Shown: positions 1-5,824 of the stretch, one piece after another
Layout: every line of letters begins with the position of its first letter
How positions within the stretch are numbered: position 1 is the first letter of the stretch
Source: Methanobacteriota archaeon
GTDB lineage: Archaea; Halobacteriota; Methanosarcinia; Methanosarcinales; Methanoperedenaceae
Assembly: GCA_018900975.1 (NCBI GenBank)
Contig: JAHIFK010000010.1
Coordinates: 1 to 6,335 of the forward strand
DNA length: 6,335 nucleotides
Direction of reading: 5' to 3'
Notes under the pieces: model-generated
The model's database searches: none
What the model was told of the DNA's origin: nothing
Seen by the model: only the letters and a program-made list of their open reading frames with translations
Made by a program: the position numbers and the translations under genes

Positions 1-228
1 CTTGAGTTCTTCCCTTGACCTGTTATCGTTCGCATTTCTTAATCTCTCTCTTGCATTCTCGAAGATTTTTCTTGCCTCATCGAATTTTTTCTTTGTATTG
101 TCGTATTTTTCCTTATCTTTTTTATACTGTTCTGCAGGTGTTTGTATTGCTGCTACGACACCTGAGAACAGGCTCAGTATGAACACCGCAGCTACAAGCG
201 ATGCCAAAATCCTGTTTGTGTATTTCAT
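1..228 (-). CDS. Secreted coiled-coil protein, N-terminal part (runs off left edge)
   Basis: I do not recognise the family. The 76 visible residues begin MKYTNRILASLVAAVF, a typical Sec signal peptide: positive residues, then a hydrophobic core over about residues 7-23, with probable cleavage near VVAA (24-27). From about residue 33 the chain is almost entirely charged (KKDKEKYDNTKKKFDEARK and onward, with heptad-like spacing), which suggests a long alpha-helical or coiled-coil exported protein. The start at 228 is well supported: a strong Shine-Dalgarno GGAGGA lies 6 nt upstream and a TATA-like box lies further up. The frame stays open to base 1, so the gene continues beyond the window. It is divergent from the membrane regulator at 426 and the two share a 197-bp intergenic region. 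Function is unknown; an envelope or extracellular structural role is only a guess. The opposite strand is also open here but its frame has no such signals. Confidence 0.8.
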   Translation of the reverse strand, partial: MKYTNRILASLVAAVFILSLFSGVVAAIQTPAEQYKKDKEKYDNTKKKFDEARKIFENARERLRNANDNRSREELK

Positions 229-234
229 ATTGTT

Positions 235-240
235 TCCTCC
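235..240 (-). promoter_or_regulatory. Shine-Dalgarno site of the secreted-protein gene
   Basis: Read on the minus strand this is GGAGGA followed by AACAAT and ATG. It is an excellent match to the archaeal 16S anti-SD (CCTCC) with a 6-nt spacer, and it fixes the start at 228. It is the clearest Shine-Dalgarno in the window; most other starts here lack one. Confidence 0.8.
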
Positions 241-307
241 GTATTTTTCCAACCGCACGATCGGCGATTGCTTACCCAATACTATCATCGCGGCATTGAT
301 AAACATA

Positions 308-317
308 CTTTTATATG
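308..317 (-). promoter_or_regulatory. TATA-like box for the secreted-protein gene
   Basis: The minus strand reads CATATAAAAG in an AT-rich stretch. With normal archaeal spacing, transcription would start near 285-290, giving a leader of about 60 nt that contains the GGAGGA site. Position is inferred from consensus only. Confidence 0.4.
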
Positions 318-392
318 AATAATATTTTAATCTTTATTAGGCTTCAGAACCCTTTACAAAGCTTTATTATTGCCTCTTTAACTTTATAATAA

Positions 393-402
393 ACTATATA
401 TA
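393..402 (+). promoter_or_regulatory. TATA box for the membrane regulator gene
   Basis: ACTATATATA is a strong archaeal TATA element. Its centre lies about 28 bp before the ATG at 426, so the transcript should start at or within a few bases of the start codon. Only a weak AGGA (412-415) precedes the ATG, which fits a leaderless or very short-leader mRNA. A near-identical AAACTATATAT core lies in front of truD (4300-4310). Confidence 0.55.
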
Positions 403-425
403 CCGTCATTCAGGATTAAGAACAT

Positions 426-1193
426 ATGCTATGGTTCTCAAGGGGACTTTTGATAATCGCGGTTATAATTGCCCTGATCTCCGGGGCTCATGCTGCAACA
501 GTACAAGGCACCATTTATGCATGGTCTGATTTTGAAAAACCCCTGAGGAACGCCATACTTGAGATCGACTCGATCCCGGTCCAGTCAAGGGTTGCGACAG
601 ACGGAACGTATGTGTTTGAAAATCTCTCCCCAGGAAATTATACGATCAAGGCAAAATATTTCCGGAATAATGTCCTTGAACTTTCAGAAGAAGAGGGTTT
701 CCAGATAGCGGAAAGTGAAGGGAAGTTCAATATAGACATTCTTCTTTTCCCACCTACAGATCCAGAACTGGAATATCTCGGAGACATCAACCTGACAGGA
801 GACATTGAGATAAGAGGCGAAAGTGACCCGACTTCTTATATCATCCTCGTTTTCATTCTGATAGCCGCAGGCATTGCTATATATTACAGGTCATGGAAGA
901 AAAAAACTACTGAGGCTGTTGGGGTTTCCAATGAATCTATTACACAGCAGCCCACAGACATGCCAAAAACCACGGAACTGCCTGAAGACCTCCACGAAAT
1001 CTATGCTCTTATCGTAAAAAAGGGAGGCAGGGTAACCCAGAAAGATTTGAGGGGGCAAATGAAATGCTCGGAAGCAAAGGTCAGTCTGATGCTGGATGAC
1101 CTGGAAGACAGGGGTTTTATCAAAAAAATCAGAAAAGGTCGTTCTAATATCATAATCGCAGATAGCAGGACGGAAAGCAAGAACTCCTTATAA
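426..1193 (+). CDS. Membrane-anchored winged-helix transcriptional regulator with extracytoplasmic beta-sandwich domain
   Basis: This 255-residue protein looks like a one-component membrane sensor-regulator. Residues 1-23 are a signal peptide (hydrophobic 8-19, AHA-like cleavage site at 21-23). Residues 24-108 resemble a carboxypeptidase-regulatory-like or Cna-B type beta-sandwich: VQGTIYAW, then DGTYVFENLSPGNYTIKA, the hallmark turn of that fold. Residues 137-154 are a single membrane helix followed by a stop-transfer SWKKK. A polar linker (160-185) leads to a winged helix at about 187-246, with GGRVTQKDLRGQMKCSEAKV as the helix-turn-helix and FIKKIRKGRSNIII as the wing. The topology puts the sensor outside and the DNA-binding domain in the cytoplasm. 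This matches archaeal predicted membrane-associated regulators (COG2512-like), named from memory. The ligand and target promoters are unknown. Autoregulation or control of the divergent secreted-protein gene is plausible but not shown. The gene is convergent with trm-G10, with 44 bp between the stop codons. Confidence 0.8.
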   Translation: MLWFSRGLLIIAVIIALISGAHAATVQGTIYAWSDFEKPLRNAILEIDSIPVQSRVATDGTYVFENLSPGNYTIKAKYFRNNVLELSEEEGFQIAESEGKFNIDILLFPPTDPELEYLGDINLTGDIEIRGESDPTSYIILVFILIAAGIAIYYRSWKKKTTEAVGVSNESITQQPTDMPKTTELPEDLHEIYALIVKKGGRVTQKDLRGQMKCSEAKVSLMLDDLEDRGFIKKIRKGRSNIIIADSRTESKNSL

Positions 1194-1237
1194 TCATAGG
1201 ATTTTGAAATGACGGATACGCAGCAACATATCTGCAC

Positions 1238-2248
1238 TTATTTTTCAAGAATGCATATCCGCCTTGTAAGGCTCTTATGTACTCTCTGAACATGGGTCTC
1301 TAAAATCCTGAATCCTGCATCCTTTGCCAGCGTCTCTATCTCCCGCTCAGAAATAAATACTGCCCGTCTTCCCTTCTTCAGAACGCGGTATATCTCACGC
1401 AGGGAACCTGTAAGCATATGTTCGAGTGATTCTGCTTTTATCGCCGCCGACCTGCCGTATGGCGGGTCTGTGACAACTGCATCCACACTCTCATCCCGCA
1501 GCGCCATGCCGCATGCATCCTGATACATCAATGAATGATCGATATTGTAGTGGTCAAGGTTCATTTTAGCGCCAAGAAGCAGCTTGCGCTGCATGTCGCC
1601 GCCTATGACCCTGATGCCAATAAGCCCCGCCTCGACCAGGATACCGCCTGTCCCGCAGAACGGGTCAAGCAGAGATGCTTCCGGTTTTGCGATGTTCACA
1701 AGAGCCCGCGCCGCCCTGGGCATCATCACGCCAGGGTAAAAGAAAGGCTTATTATGGGGCTTTCGCGCCTCAAAGGCGCTGCGGTCAATAGAATACATTA
1801 TTCGTCCGAAGATGCTTTTATCCTCCGTAAGCAATACCCTTAACTGCACTTCGGGATTTTTCAGGTCTGCCCGATCCCCCCTTTGAAAGAAAATCCCGCC
1901 AATGCGCTTCTCCATCAATCCCGTGTCTATTGTGGAATATTCCCTTATCTTTTTGACCCGTATGCTGTAGGTACCTTTAATTTCAAAACCTGATTTTTCA
2001 ACAGTATCCAAAACATCTTCCTCATTTGCCCCGCCTATCCCGAAAACTTCAGTAATATAATGTGTCATAGAAAGTTTTTTTGTAAGGATATCTGCTACTC
2101 TGCATGCGTCTTTTCGTATCTCGATCATAAGACACCCGTCAAGCCTGAGAACGACGCTAAAATCCGCACACTCAGACTCAAGACATGCTAGCACTTCGGA
2201 TCCAGGAAGGGTACTGTGTTCACCTGACAATTCAAATGCGATCAACAT
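1238..2248 (-). CDS. tRNA (guanine(10)-N2)-dimethyltransferase, Trm-G10 type
   Basis: This enzyme methylates N2 of G10 in tRNA (m2G10, then m2,2G10) using S-adenosylmethionine. The 336-residue chain has the expected two-part structure. An N-terminal THUMP region (about 45-150) binds tRNA. A Rossmann methyltransferase domain (about 165-336) carries motif I DPFCGTGG at 195-202, an acidic residue D218 after strand 2 (GGDMQ) for the SAM ribose, and the catalytic amino-methyltransferase motif TDPPYG at 260-265. Together these are diagnostic of the Trm-G10/Trm11 branch of COG1041 rather than of DNA methylases. The length matches archaeal members. The start ATG lies 3 nt after the truA stop and has no clear Shine-Dalgarno, so translation is probably coupled to truA within one transcript. 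Trm14-type (m2G6) enzymes are the main alternative; the archaeal context and size favour G10. Confidence 0.88.
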   Translation of the reverse strand: MLIAFELSGEHSTLPGSEVLACLESECADFSVVLRLDGCLMIEIRKDACRVADILTKKLSMTHYITEVFGIGGANEEDVLDTVEKSGFEIKGTYSIRVKKIREYSTIDTGLMEKRIGGIFFQRGDRADLKNPEVQLRVLLTEDKSIFGRIMYSIDRSAFEARKPHNKPFFYPGVMMPRAARALVNIAKPEASLLDPFCGTGGILVEAGLIGIRVIGGDMQRKLLLGAKMNLDHYNIDHSLMYQDACGMALRDESVDAVVTDPPYGRSAAIKAESLEHMLTGSLREIYRVLKKGRRAVFISEREIETLAKDAGFRILETHVQRVHKSLTRRICILEK

Positions 2249-2251
2249 AGC

Positions 2252-3061
2252 CTATGCTGCCAGGCTTTCTTTAAGTTCTCTTAGCATCTCAGCCATGACC
2301 CCGTGCCATAAAAACAACTTATCTAGTTTCTCGGTTATGGTTTTTTTCGCATATGCGTCCTCACACCAGATCATGTTGCGGTATTCTACGTCCTTGAAAA
2401 CAAGACCGTATGCGGGAGCAGGCTCTAATCCTTCATTATACTCTCCGGGAGAGAGCATCTGTTCAAGCCATGCCAGGTCGCGGGCGCCGCTTCCCACAAG
2501 TTTTAGTGCTGTTGCGATCTTTCTTACCATATGCCAGATAAAATGGTTTGCCTGTATATTTATTATCATAAACTCTCTTTCCACCCTCACATTGATGGAT
2601 TTCACCATGGATATCCTGCTCCTGTCCTTGTCTGGCGTTGAAAAATTGGTGAAATCATGCACACCCTTTAACAGCCGGGAAGCATTCCGCAACAGTGATA
2701 TGTCGTACTGTCCGCACATGATATACCTGTATTCGCGGCCCAACGCGTCACGCCTTGGGTCAAACTCATCTGGCACGCGAGCGCTTGCCCATGTCCATAT
2801 CGTCGGAGGAAGCTTGTTGTTCACGGCCCTGGGAAGGGCAATATCAGGATTATCTGTATTGAACGCTATGACCTGCCCGATCGCATGTACTCCGCTGTCA
2901 GTACGACCCGCGGCGATATAGTTCGCTTCATGAGGATTATTGATAATGTTCAATTCCTTAAGAGCCCTGAAGAGCTCACTCTCTATGGTATTGACGTTAG
3001 GCTGTACCTGGAAACCGTGATAATCCGTTCCTATATAGGCGACTTTCATAGCTATTCGCAT
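2252..3061 (-). CDS. truA: tRNA pseudouridine synthase A (TruA/Pus3 family)
   Basis: TruA converts uridines in the anticodon arm (positions 38-40 in bacteria, mainly 38/39 in archaea and eukaryotes) to pseudouridine. With the start at 3061 the protein has 269 residues, normal for the family. It opens MRIAMKVAYIGTDYHGFQVQP, the conserved first strand. The catalytic motif AGRTDSGVHA is at 51-60 with Asp55 as nucleophile (equivalent to E. coli D60). FDPRRDA (100-106), GREYRY (108-113), LKGVHDF (131-137) and HFIWHMVRK (173-181) are further family blocks. The frame stays open to an ATG at 3148, but those 29 extra residues resemble nothing in TruA and run through the promoter. A TATA box at 3084-3092 is spaced for transcription to start at 3061, so the message is probably leaderless. 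ATG 3049 is a weaker alternative. truA is the first gene of the operon with trm-G10. Confidence 0.93.
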   Translation of the reverse strand: MRIAMKVAYIGTDYHGFQVQPNVNTIESELFRALKELNIINNPHEANYIAAGRTDSGVHAIGQVIAFNTDNPDIALPRAVNNKLPPTIWTWASARVPDEFDPRRDALGREYRYIMCGQYDISLLRNASRLLKGVHDFTNFSTPDKDRSRISMVKSINVRVEREFMIINIQANHFIWHMVRKIATALKLVGSGARDLAWLEQMLSPGEYNEGLEPAPAYGLVFKDVEYRNMIWCEDAYAKKTITEKLDKLFLWHGVMAEMLRELKESLAA

Positions 3062-3083
3062 CAAGTTAAAATTGGTACCTGAA

Positions 3084-3092
3084 GATATAAAC
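3084..3092 (-). promoter_or_regulatory. TATA box for the truA-trmG10 operon
   Basis: The minus strand reads GTTTATATC. Its centre is about 27 bp upstream of the truA ATG at 3061, the usual TATA-to-start distance in archaea, and no Shine-Dalgarno lies between. This supports a leaderless truA mRNA and argues against the longer frame starting at 3148. Confidence 0.55.
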
Positions 3093-3131
3093 ATTATTAG
3101 ATAAACTGTAAAATTTTTTTTTAAGGACAAC

Positions 3132-3140
3132 TTTATATAA
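3132..3140 (+). promoter_or_regulatory. TATA box for the response-regulator pair
   Basis: TTTATATAA is a near-consensus archaeal TATA element. Transcription should begin near 3160-3163, leaving a short leader of about 13-16 nt before the ATG at 3176. The leader lacks a good Shine-Dalgarno (only TGATGAT). The core is nearly self-complementary, but spacing fits the plus-strand gene best, since truA has its own box at 3084-3092. Confidence 0.55.
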
Positions 3141-3175
3141 CACCTCATACTAATTATTAGAATGATGATTTTAAA

Positions 3176-3538
3176 ATGGTAAAAGTACTCGTTGTTGAAG
3201 ATAATCCCCTGAATATGGAACTGATACTCGAAATACTCAAATCCCGGAATTTCGTTGTGGATACGGTAGATGATGGAGAGAAAGCCATTAAAATAACGGA
3301 AAAAACTTCCTATGACCTGATACTTATGGATATAGCTCTGCCCGGCATAGACGGCGTTGAAGCTACCAGGATAATAAAAAGCATGCCCGGATATAAAAAT
3401 GTTCCATTTGTTGCACTGACAGCGTTCGCAATGGCAGGAGACAAGGAAAGACTGCTTAATGAAGGCTTTACCGATTACATATCCAAACCTCTGGACATCC
3501 AGGATTTCATAAAAAAAATGGACAAATACAGGAAGTAA
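3176..3538 (+). CDS. Stand-alone receiver-domain response regulator (CheY/DivK-like)
   Basis: This 120-residue protein is a single receiver domain with no output domain. All phosphorylation residues are present: acidic pair E8/D9, phospho-acceptor Asp52 (LILMDIALPG), Thr82 (FVALTAFA) and Lys104 (YISKPLD). The sequence NPLNMELILEIL after the acidic pair and the AMAGDKERLLNEGFTDYISKPL stretch are typical of DivK-like receivers and of receivers in hybrid histidine kinases. It should act in the cytoplasm by protein-protein contact, as a phosphate shuttle or allosteric partner of a kinase. No kinase is encoded in the window. It is the first gene of a likely two-gene operon: its stop is 4 nt before the ATG of the receiver-PAS gene. 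The partner kinase and the process controlled cannot be read from the sequence. Confidence 0.92.
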   Translation: MVKVLVVEDNPLNMELILEILKSRNFVVDTVDDGEKAIKITEKTSYDLILMDIALPGIDGVEATRIIKSMPGYKNVPFVALTAFAMAGDKERLLNEGFTDYISKPLDIQDFIKKMDKYRK

Positions 3539-3542
3539 TTGG

Positions 3543-4286
3543 ATGAGTAAATCAAAGATCCTTGTTGTGGACGACGAGCAGATGAATGTTGAACTTCTGG
3601 AAGGGATTCTTTCGAAGGACTACGATGTAGTTACAGCCATGAGCGGAACTGAGGCTTTAATAAAAGTGGAGAAAACGTTTCCAGACCTTATCCTTCTTGA
3701 CATAATGATGCCCAACATGAATGGATACGCGGTGTGCAAGAATCTTAAGAGCAGCCCCAGTACGATGTCCATACCTGTTGTGATGGTGACCGCCCTTCAT
3801 GAGAAAGAAGATCGGATAAAAGCTATCGAAGCGGGCGCGGATGATTTCTTAAGCAAGCCCGTGGATATATATGAATTGAACGCAAGGGTAAAATCTCTGC
3901 TGCGTGTCAAGCAATACCATGACAGCCTGATGGAAGAACGTGAGAAGCTTCTCATATTCAGTTCAGTTCTTAACAGCATGGACGACTGCGTGATAATAAC
4001 GAACATGAGCGGAGATTTCAAGTATGCAAATCCTGCGTTTGAAAAAAAGTACGGCTACTCGCAGGATGAACGTTCAAGGATGCATATCAGCTCGATAAAA
4101 CATCCAGACAGCAACCTGATGCTTGATAAAGACAGCCTTATTCAGGACACAAAACATGAATGGAAGGGAAACCTTGTAAGTGTGAACAGGCATGGGATCA
4201 AGCTTAATATGACCATAAAGTGTTCTCCAGTGATAAAGGATAACCGCCATATAAATCTCGTGTTCGTGTTGAGGGAGCAGGTATAA
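3543..4286 (+). CDS. Response regulator with receiver and PAS domains
   Basis: The 247-residue protein has an N-terminal receiver (about 4-120) with acidic D10/D11, phospho-acceptor Asp53 (LILLDIMMPN), Thr83 (VVMVTAL) and Lys105 (DDFLSKPVD). A short helical, probably coiled-coil linker (about 117-140, RVKQYHDSLMEEREKLLIFS) leads to one PAS domain (about 140-245), recognised by DDCVIITNMSGDFKYANPAF, KKYGYSQDE and WKGNLVSVNRHG. It ends right after the last PAS strand (LVFVLREQV), with no kinase, cyclase or DNA-binding domain. It could sense a ligand, or link phosphorylation state to a partner through PAS dimerisation. It follows the lone receiver after 4 nt, with a modest AGGA (3530-3533) inside the end of that gene, so the two are almost certainly co-transcribed. 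Receiver-PAS proteins with this layout are frequent in methanogenic archaea and their output is generally unknown. Confidence 0.9.
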   Translation: MSKSKILVVDDEQMNVELLEGILSKDYDVVTAMSGTEALIKVEKTFPDLILLDIMMPNMNGYAVCKNLKSSPSTMSIPVVMVTALHEKEDRIKAIEAGADDFLSKPVDIYELNARVKSLLRVKQYHDSLMEEREKLLIFSSVLNSMDDCVIITNMSGDFKYANPAFEKKYGYSQDERSRMHISSIKHPDSNLMLDKDSLIQDTKHEWKGNLVSVNRHGIKLNMTIKCSPVIKDNRHINLVFVLREQV

Positions 4287-4301
4287 CGACCGCTATTTTA
4301 A

Positions 4302-4310
4302 ACTATATAT
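4302..4310 (+). promoter_or_regulatory. Probable TATA box for truD
   Basis: ACTATATAT, within TTTTAAACTATATAT, lies between the receiver-PAS stop and truD. Depending on which 8 bp bind TBP, transcription would begin between about 4327 and 4333. That straddles the only nearby ATG (4327), so the promoter alone does not settle the truD start. Confidence 0.45.
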
Positions 4311-4326
4311 CCGCCATATTACCTGT

Positions 4327-5644
4327 ATGAAATTACAGGGGAATTATCATTAACGATAATGAAATTGGCATCTTTTCCTATTATTCCGGGAGTCCGGGTA
4401 CCGGAGGCAGGATACGGCAGCTGGTCGATGACTTCGCGGTAGAGGAGATCACGAACAGGGTAGAGACCACGAACGGAAAATACCTTATCGCGGAGCTTAC
4501 AAAACGGAACTGGGACACACATCGTCTAATGCGGGAACTCTCGCGTATCCTGAGGGTAAGCCAGGACAGGTTTGGCTGGGCAGGGACGAAAGATAAACGC
4601 GCACTCACTAAACAGAGGATAAGCATATGGGATATGAGTGAAGAGGAGCTTTCGCGGGTGAGGCTGAAGGATGTGGAACTTACTCCTGTAGGGCGCTCGA
4701 ACAAGAAGATAAGTCTTGGCGACCTGTGGGGCAACCGTTTTAAAATAACGATAAGGGATATCGCTCTACAGGTGGATGAAACGCTTGACAGGGTGAAAAA
4801 CATAACAAGGGAGTTAGAGAATGGGGTGCCAGACTTCTTCGGTGTGCAGAGGTTCGGGGAGAACAGGCCTGTGACCCATGTGGTGGGTGAAGCAATAGCT
4901 AAGGGGAATCTTAAAGATGCTGCGCTCACGTATATCGCAAGACCATTCCCTGATGAGTCCGAAGATATCAGGCAAGCCAGAAAGTATGTGCAGGATACCG
5001 GGGATTTTAAGGCGGGTTTGAATATGTATCCCCTGCGCCTGCAGTTCGAGAGGGCGATGATGAATTACCTGATCGCCAATCCAGATGATCATGCGGGCGC
5101 GTTCAGGGTGCTGTCCCCGAACCTTCAAAAGATGTTCCTGCATGCGTATCAATCATATGTATTCAATATTATCCTGAGCAGGCGAATCGATGCAGGATTG
5201 TCGATAAATGAAGCTTACGATGGGGACGTTGTGTGTTTCAAGAACGAGGTGGGGATGCCTGATACTTCACGGCTTCAGAAGGTCAATGCTGACAACCTTG
5301 ACGGAATAAACAATCTCATCACCAAGGGGCGCGCTTTCGTGACTGCGCCGCTTATTGGGTATGATACCCAGTTTTCGGAGGGAGGGCAGGGAGAGATAGA
5401 GAGAGAGGTGATCAGGGAATTGAACATTGACACCGAAGGCTTTAAAGTTCCGGGAATGCCTGAAATAGCATCAAAAGGGCTTCGCAGGGAGATAGTGCTG
5501 GTCGTAAAACCAGAATTCTCGGTCATGGAGGATGAGGTTAATGAAGGAAAGACAAAGGTCGTACTGGAATTCACGCTTCCTAAGGGGAGTTATGCCACGG
5601 TGGTTTTAAGGGAGTATATGAAGGGGCAGGCGATTCTTTCATAA
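4327..5644 (+). CDS. truD: tRNA pseudouridine(13) synthase TruD (5' end anomalous)
   Basis: TruD isomerises U13 of tRNA. The catalytic block GWAGTKDKRALTKQ contains the nucleophilic Asp (codon 4592-4594, equivalent to E. coli D80). PDFFGVQRFGENRPVTHVVG, YPLRLQFERAMMNYLI, HAYQSYVFN and the C-terminal LPKGSYATVVLREYMK are strongly archaeal TruD. The first in-frame ATG is at 4529, but clear TruD sequence extends upstream: EIGIFSYYSGSPGTGGRIRQ, then DDFAVEEI and LIAELTKRNWDTHRL, an essential N-terminal part. That frame is open from 4331 and contains no ATG, GTG or TTG before 4529. The nearest ATG, 4327, is in another frame and reaches a stop at 4351. One G too many in the GGGG run at 4338-4341 would join it to the gene, giving about 438 residues, the usual archaeal length. 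An ATT start is the alternative. I list the frame from 4327 for this reason. Translation from 4529 alone (371 residues) would lack the N-terminal core. Confidence 0.85.
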
Positions 5645-5664
5645 TTATCGGGGATCGCCTGCTC
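5624..5664 (+). terminator. Hairpin across the truD stop codon, possible terminator or mRNA 3' structure
   Basis: GGGCAGGCGATTC (5624-5636) pairs with GGATCGCCTGCTC (5652-5664), a 13-bp stem with two G-T wobbles and a 15-nt loop (5637-5651) that contains the TAA stop. No T-tract follows directly, so it is not a bacterial-style terminator. A T6 run at 5713-5718 is a better candidate for archaeal termination. The hairpin may instead protect the 3' end of the mRNA. Confidence 0.4.
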
Positions 5665-5673
5665 GGGATGAGG

Positions 5674-5692
5674 TGTAATACAATGTATTACA
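5674..5692. repeat. Perfect 19-bp palindrome, operator-like
   Basis: TGTAATACAATGTATTACA consists of two perfect 9-bp arms around one central A. It lies between truD and the antitoxin-like gene, about 130 bp before the latter's start. Perfect short-centre palindromes of this size usually bind dimeric repressors. The distance from the TATA box at 5792 makes direct occlusion of that promoter unlikely, so its target is uncertain. Confidence 0.5.
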
Positions 5693-5791
5693 TATTACTA
5701 CTAAGAGGTAGATTTTTTCTCTCTGCGTCCTCGATGCTTCCTGTGGCACGAGTAGCCCGAAAGATGAGAGTATGAGGGTACTTCAACATCC

Positions 5792-5800
5792 TTTTATAGT
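5792..5800 (+). promoter_or_regulatory. TATA-like box for the antitoxin-like gene
   Basis: TTTTATAGT lies about 29 bp before the ATG at 5825, and the sequence between has no Shine-Dalgarno. This fits a leaderless or near-leaderless mRNA and favours ATG 5825 over the in-frame TTG at 5819. Confidence 0.45.
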
Positions 5801-5824
5801 ATTAACCACAATTTTTATTTGAAA

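Noticed and set aside
2..322. 106-codon open frame on the plus strand
   Set aside because: It is antisense to the secreted-protein gene, which has a signal peptide and a GGAGGA site; the plus-strand product is low-complexity Leu/Phe/Ser with no start signal.
1194..1237. Possible bidirectional terminator between the convergent genes
   Set aside because: I see no stem-loop and no long T-run in either direction within the gap; only TTTTT at 1241-1245, inside the methyltransferase gene end.
1535..1843. 102-codon open frame on the plus strand inside the G10 methyltransferase
   Set aside because: It is antisense to the motif I region of a clear methyltransferase, with no supporting signals.
2295..2921. 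208-codon open frame on the plus strand inside truA
   Set aside because: It lies wholly antisense to strongly conserved TruA motifs and its product resembles no known protein; codon-bias shadow.
3062..3148. 29-codon upstream extension of truA to ATG 3148
   Set aside because: The added residues do not resemble TruA, and the extension covers the TATA box that is correctly spaced for a start at 3061.
4359..4440. ATG 4359 (MKLASFPIIPG...) as the truD start
   Set aside because: It is in a different frame from the catalytic domain and its product bears no TruD motifs; the conserved GGRIRQ and DDFAVEEI segments are read in the other frame.
4381..4929. 182-codon open frame on the minus strand inside truD
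   Set aside because: It is antisense to the TruD catalytic block, Ser/Arg/Phe-rich and without promoter or ribosome site.
5688..5789. 33-residue minus-strand open frame (MLKYPHTLIFRATRATGS...) between truD and the antitoxin-like gene
   Set aside because: It has no Shine-Dalgarno, its end lies in the 19-bp palindrome, and its composition fits a translated intergenic repeat rather than a gene.
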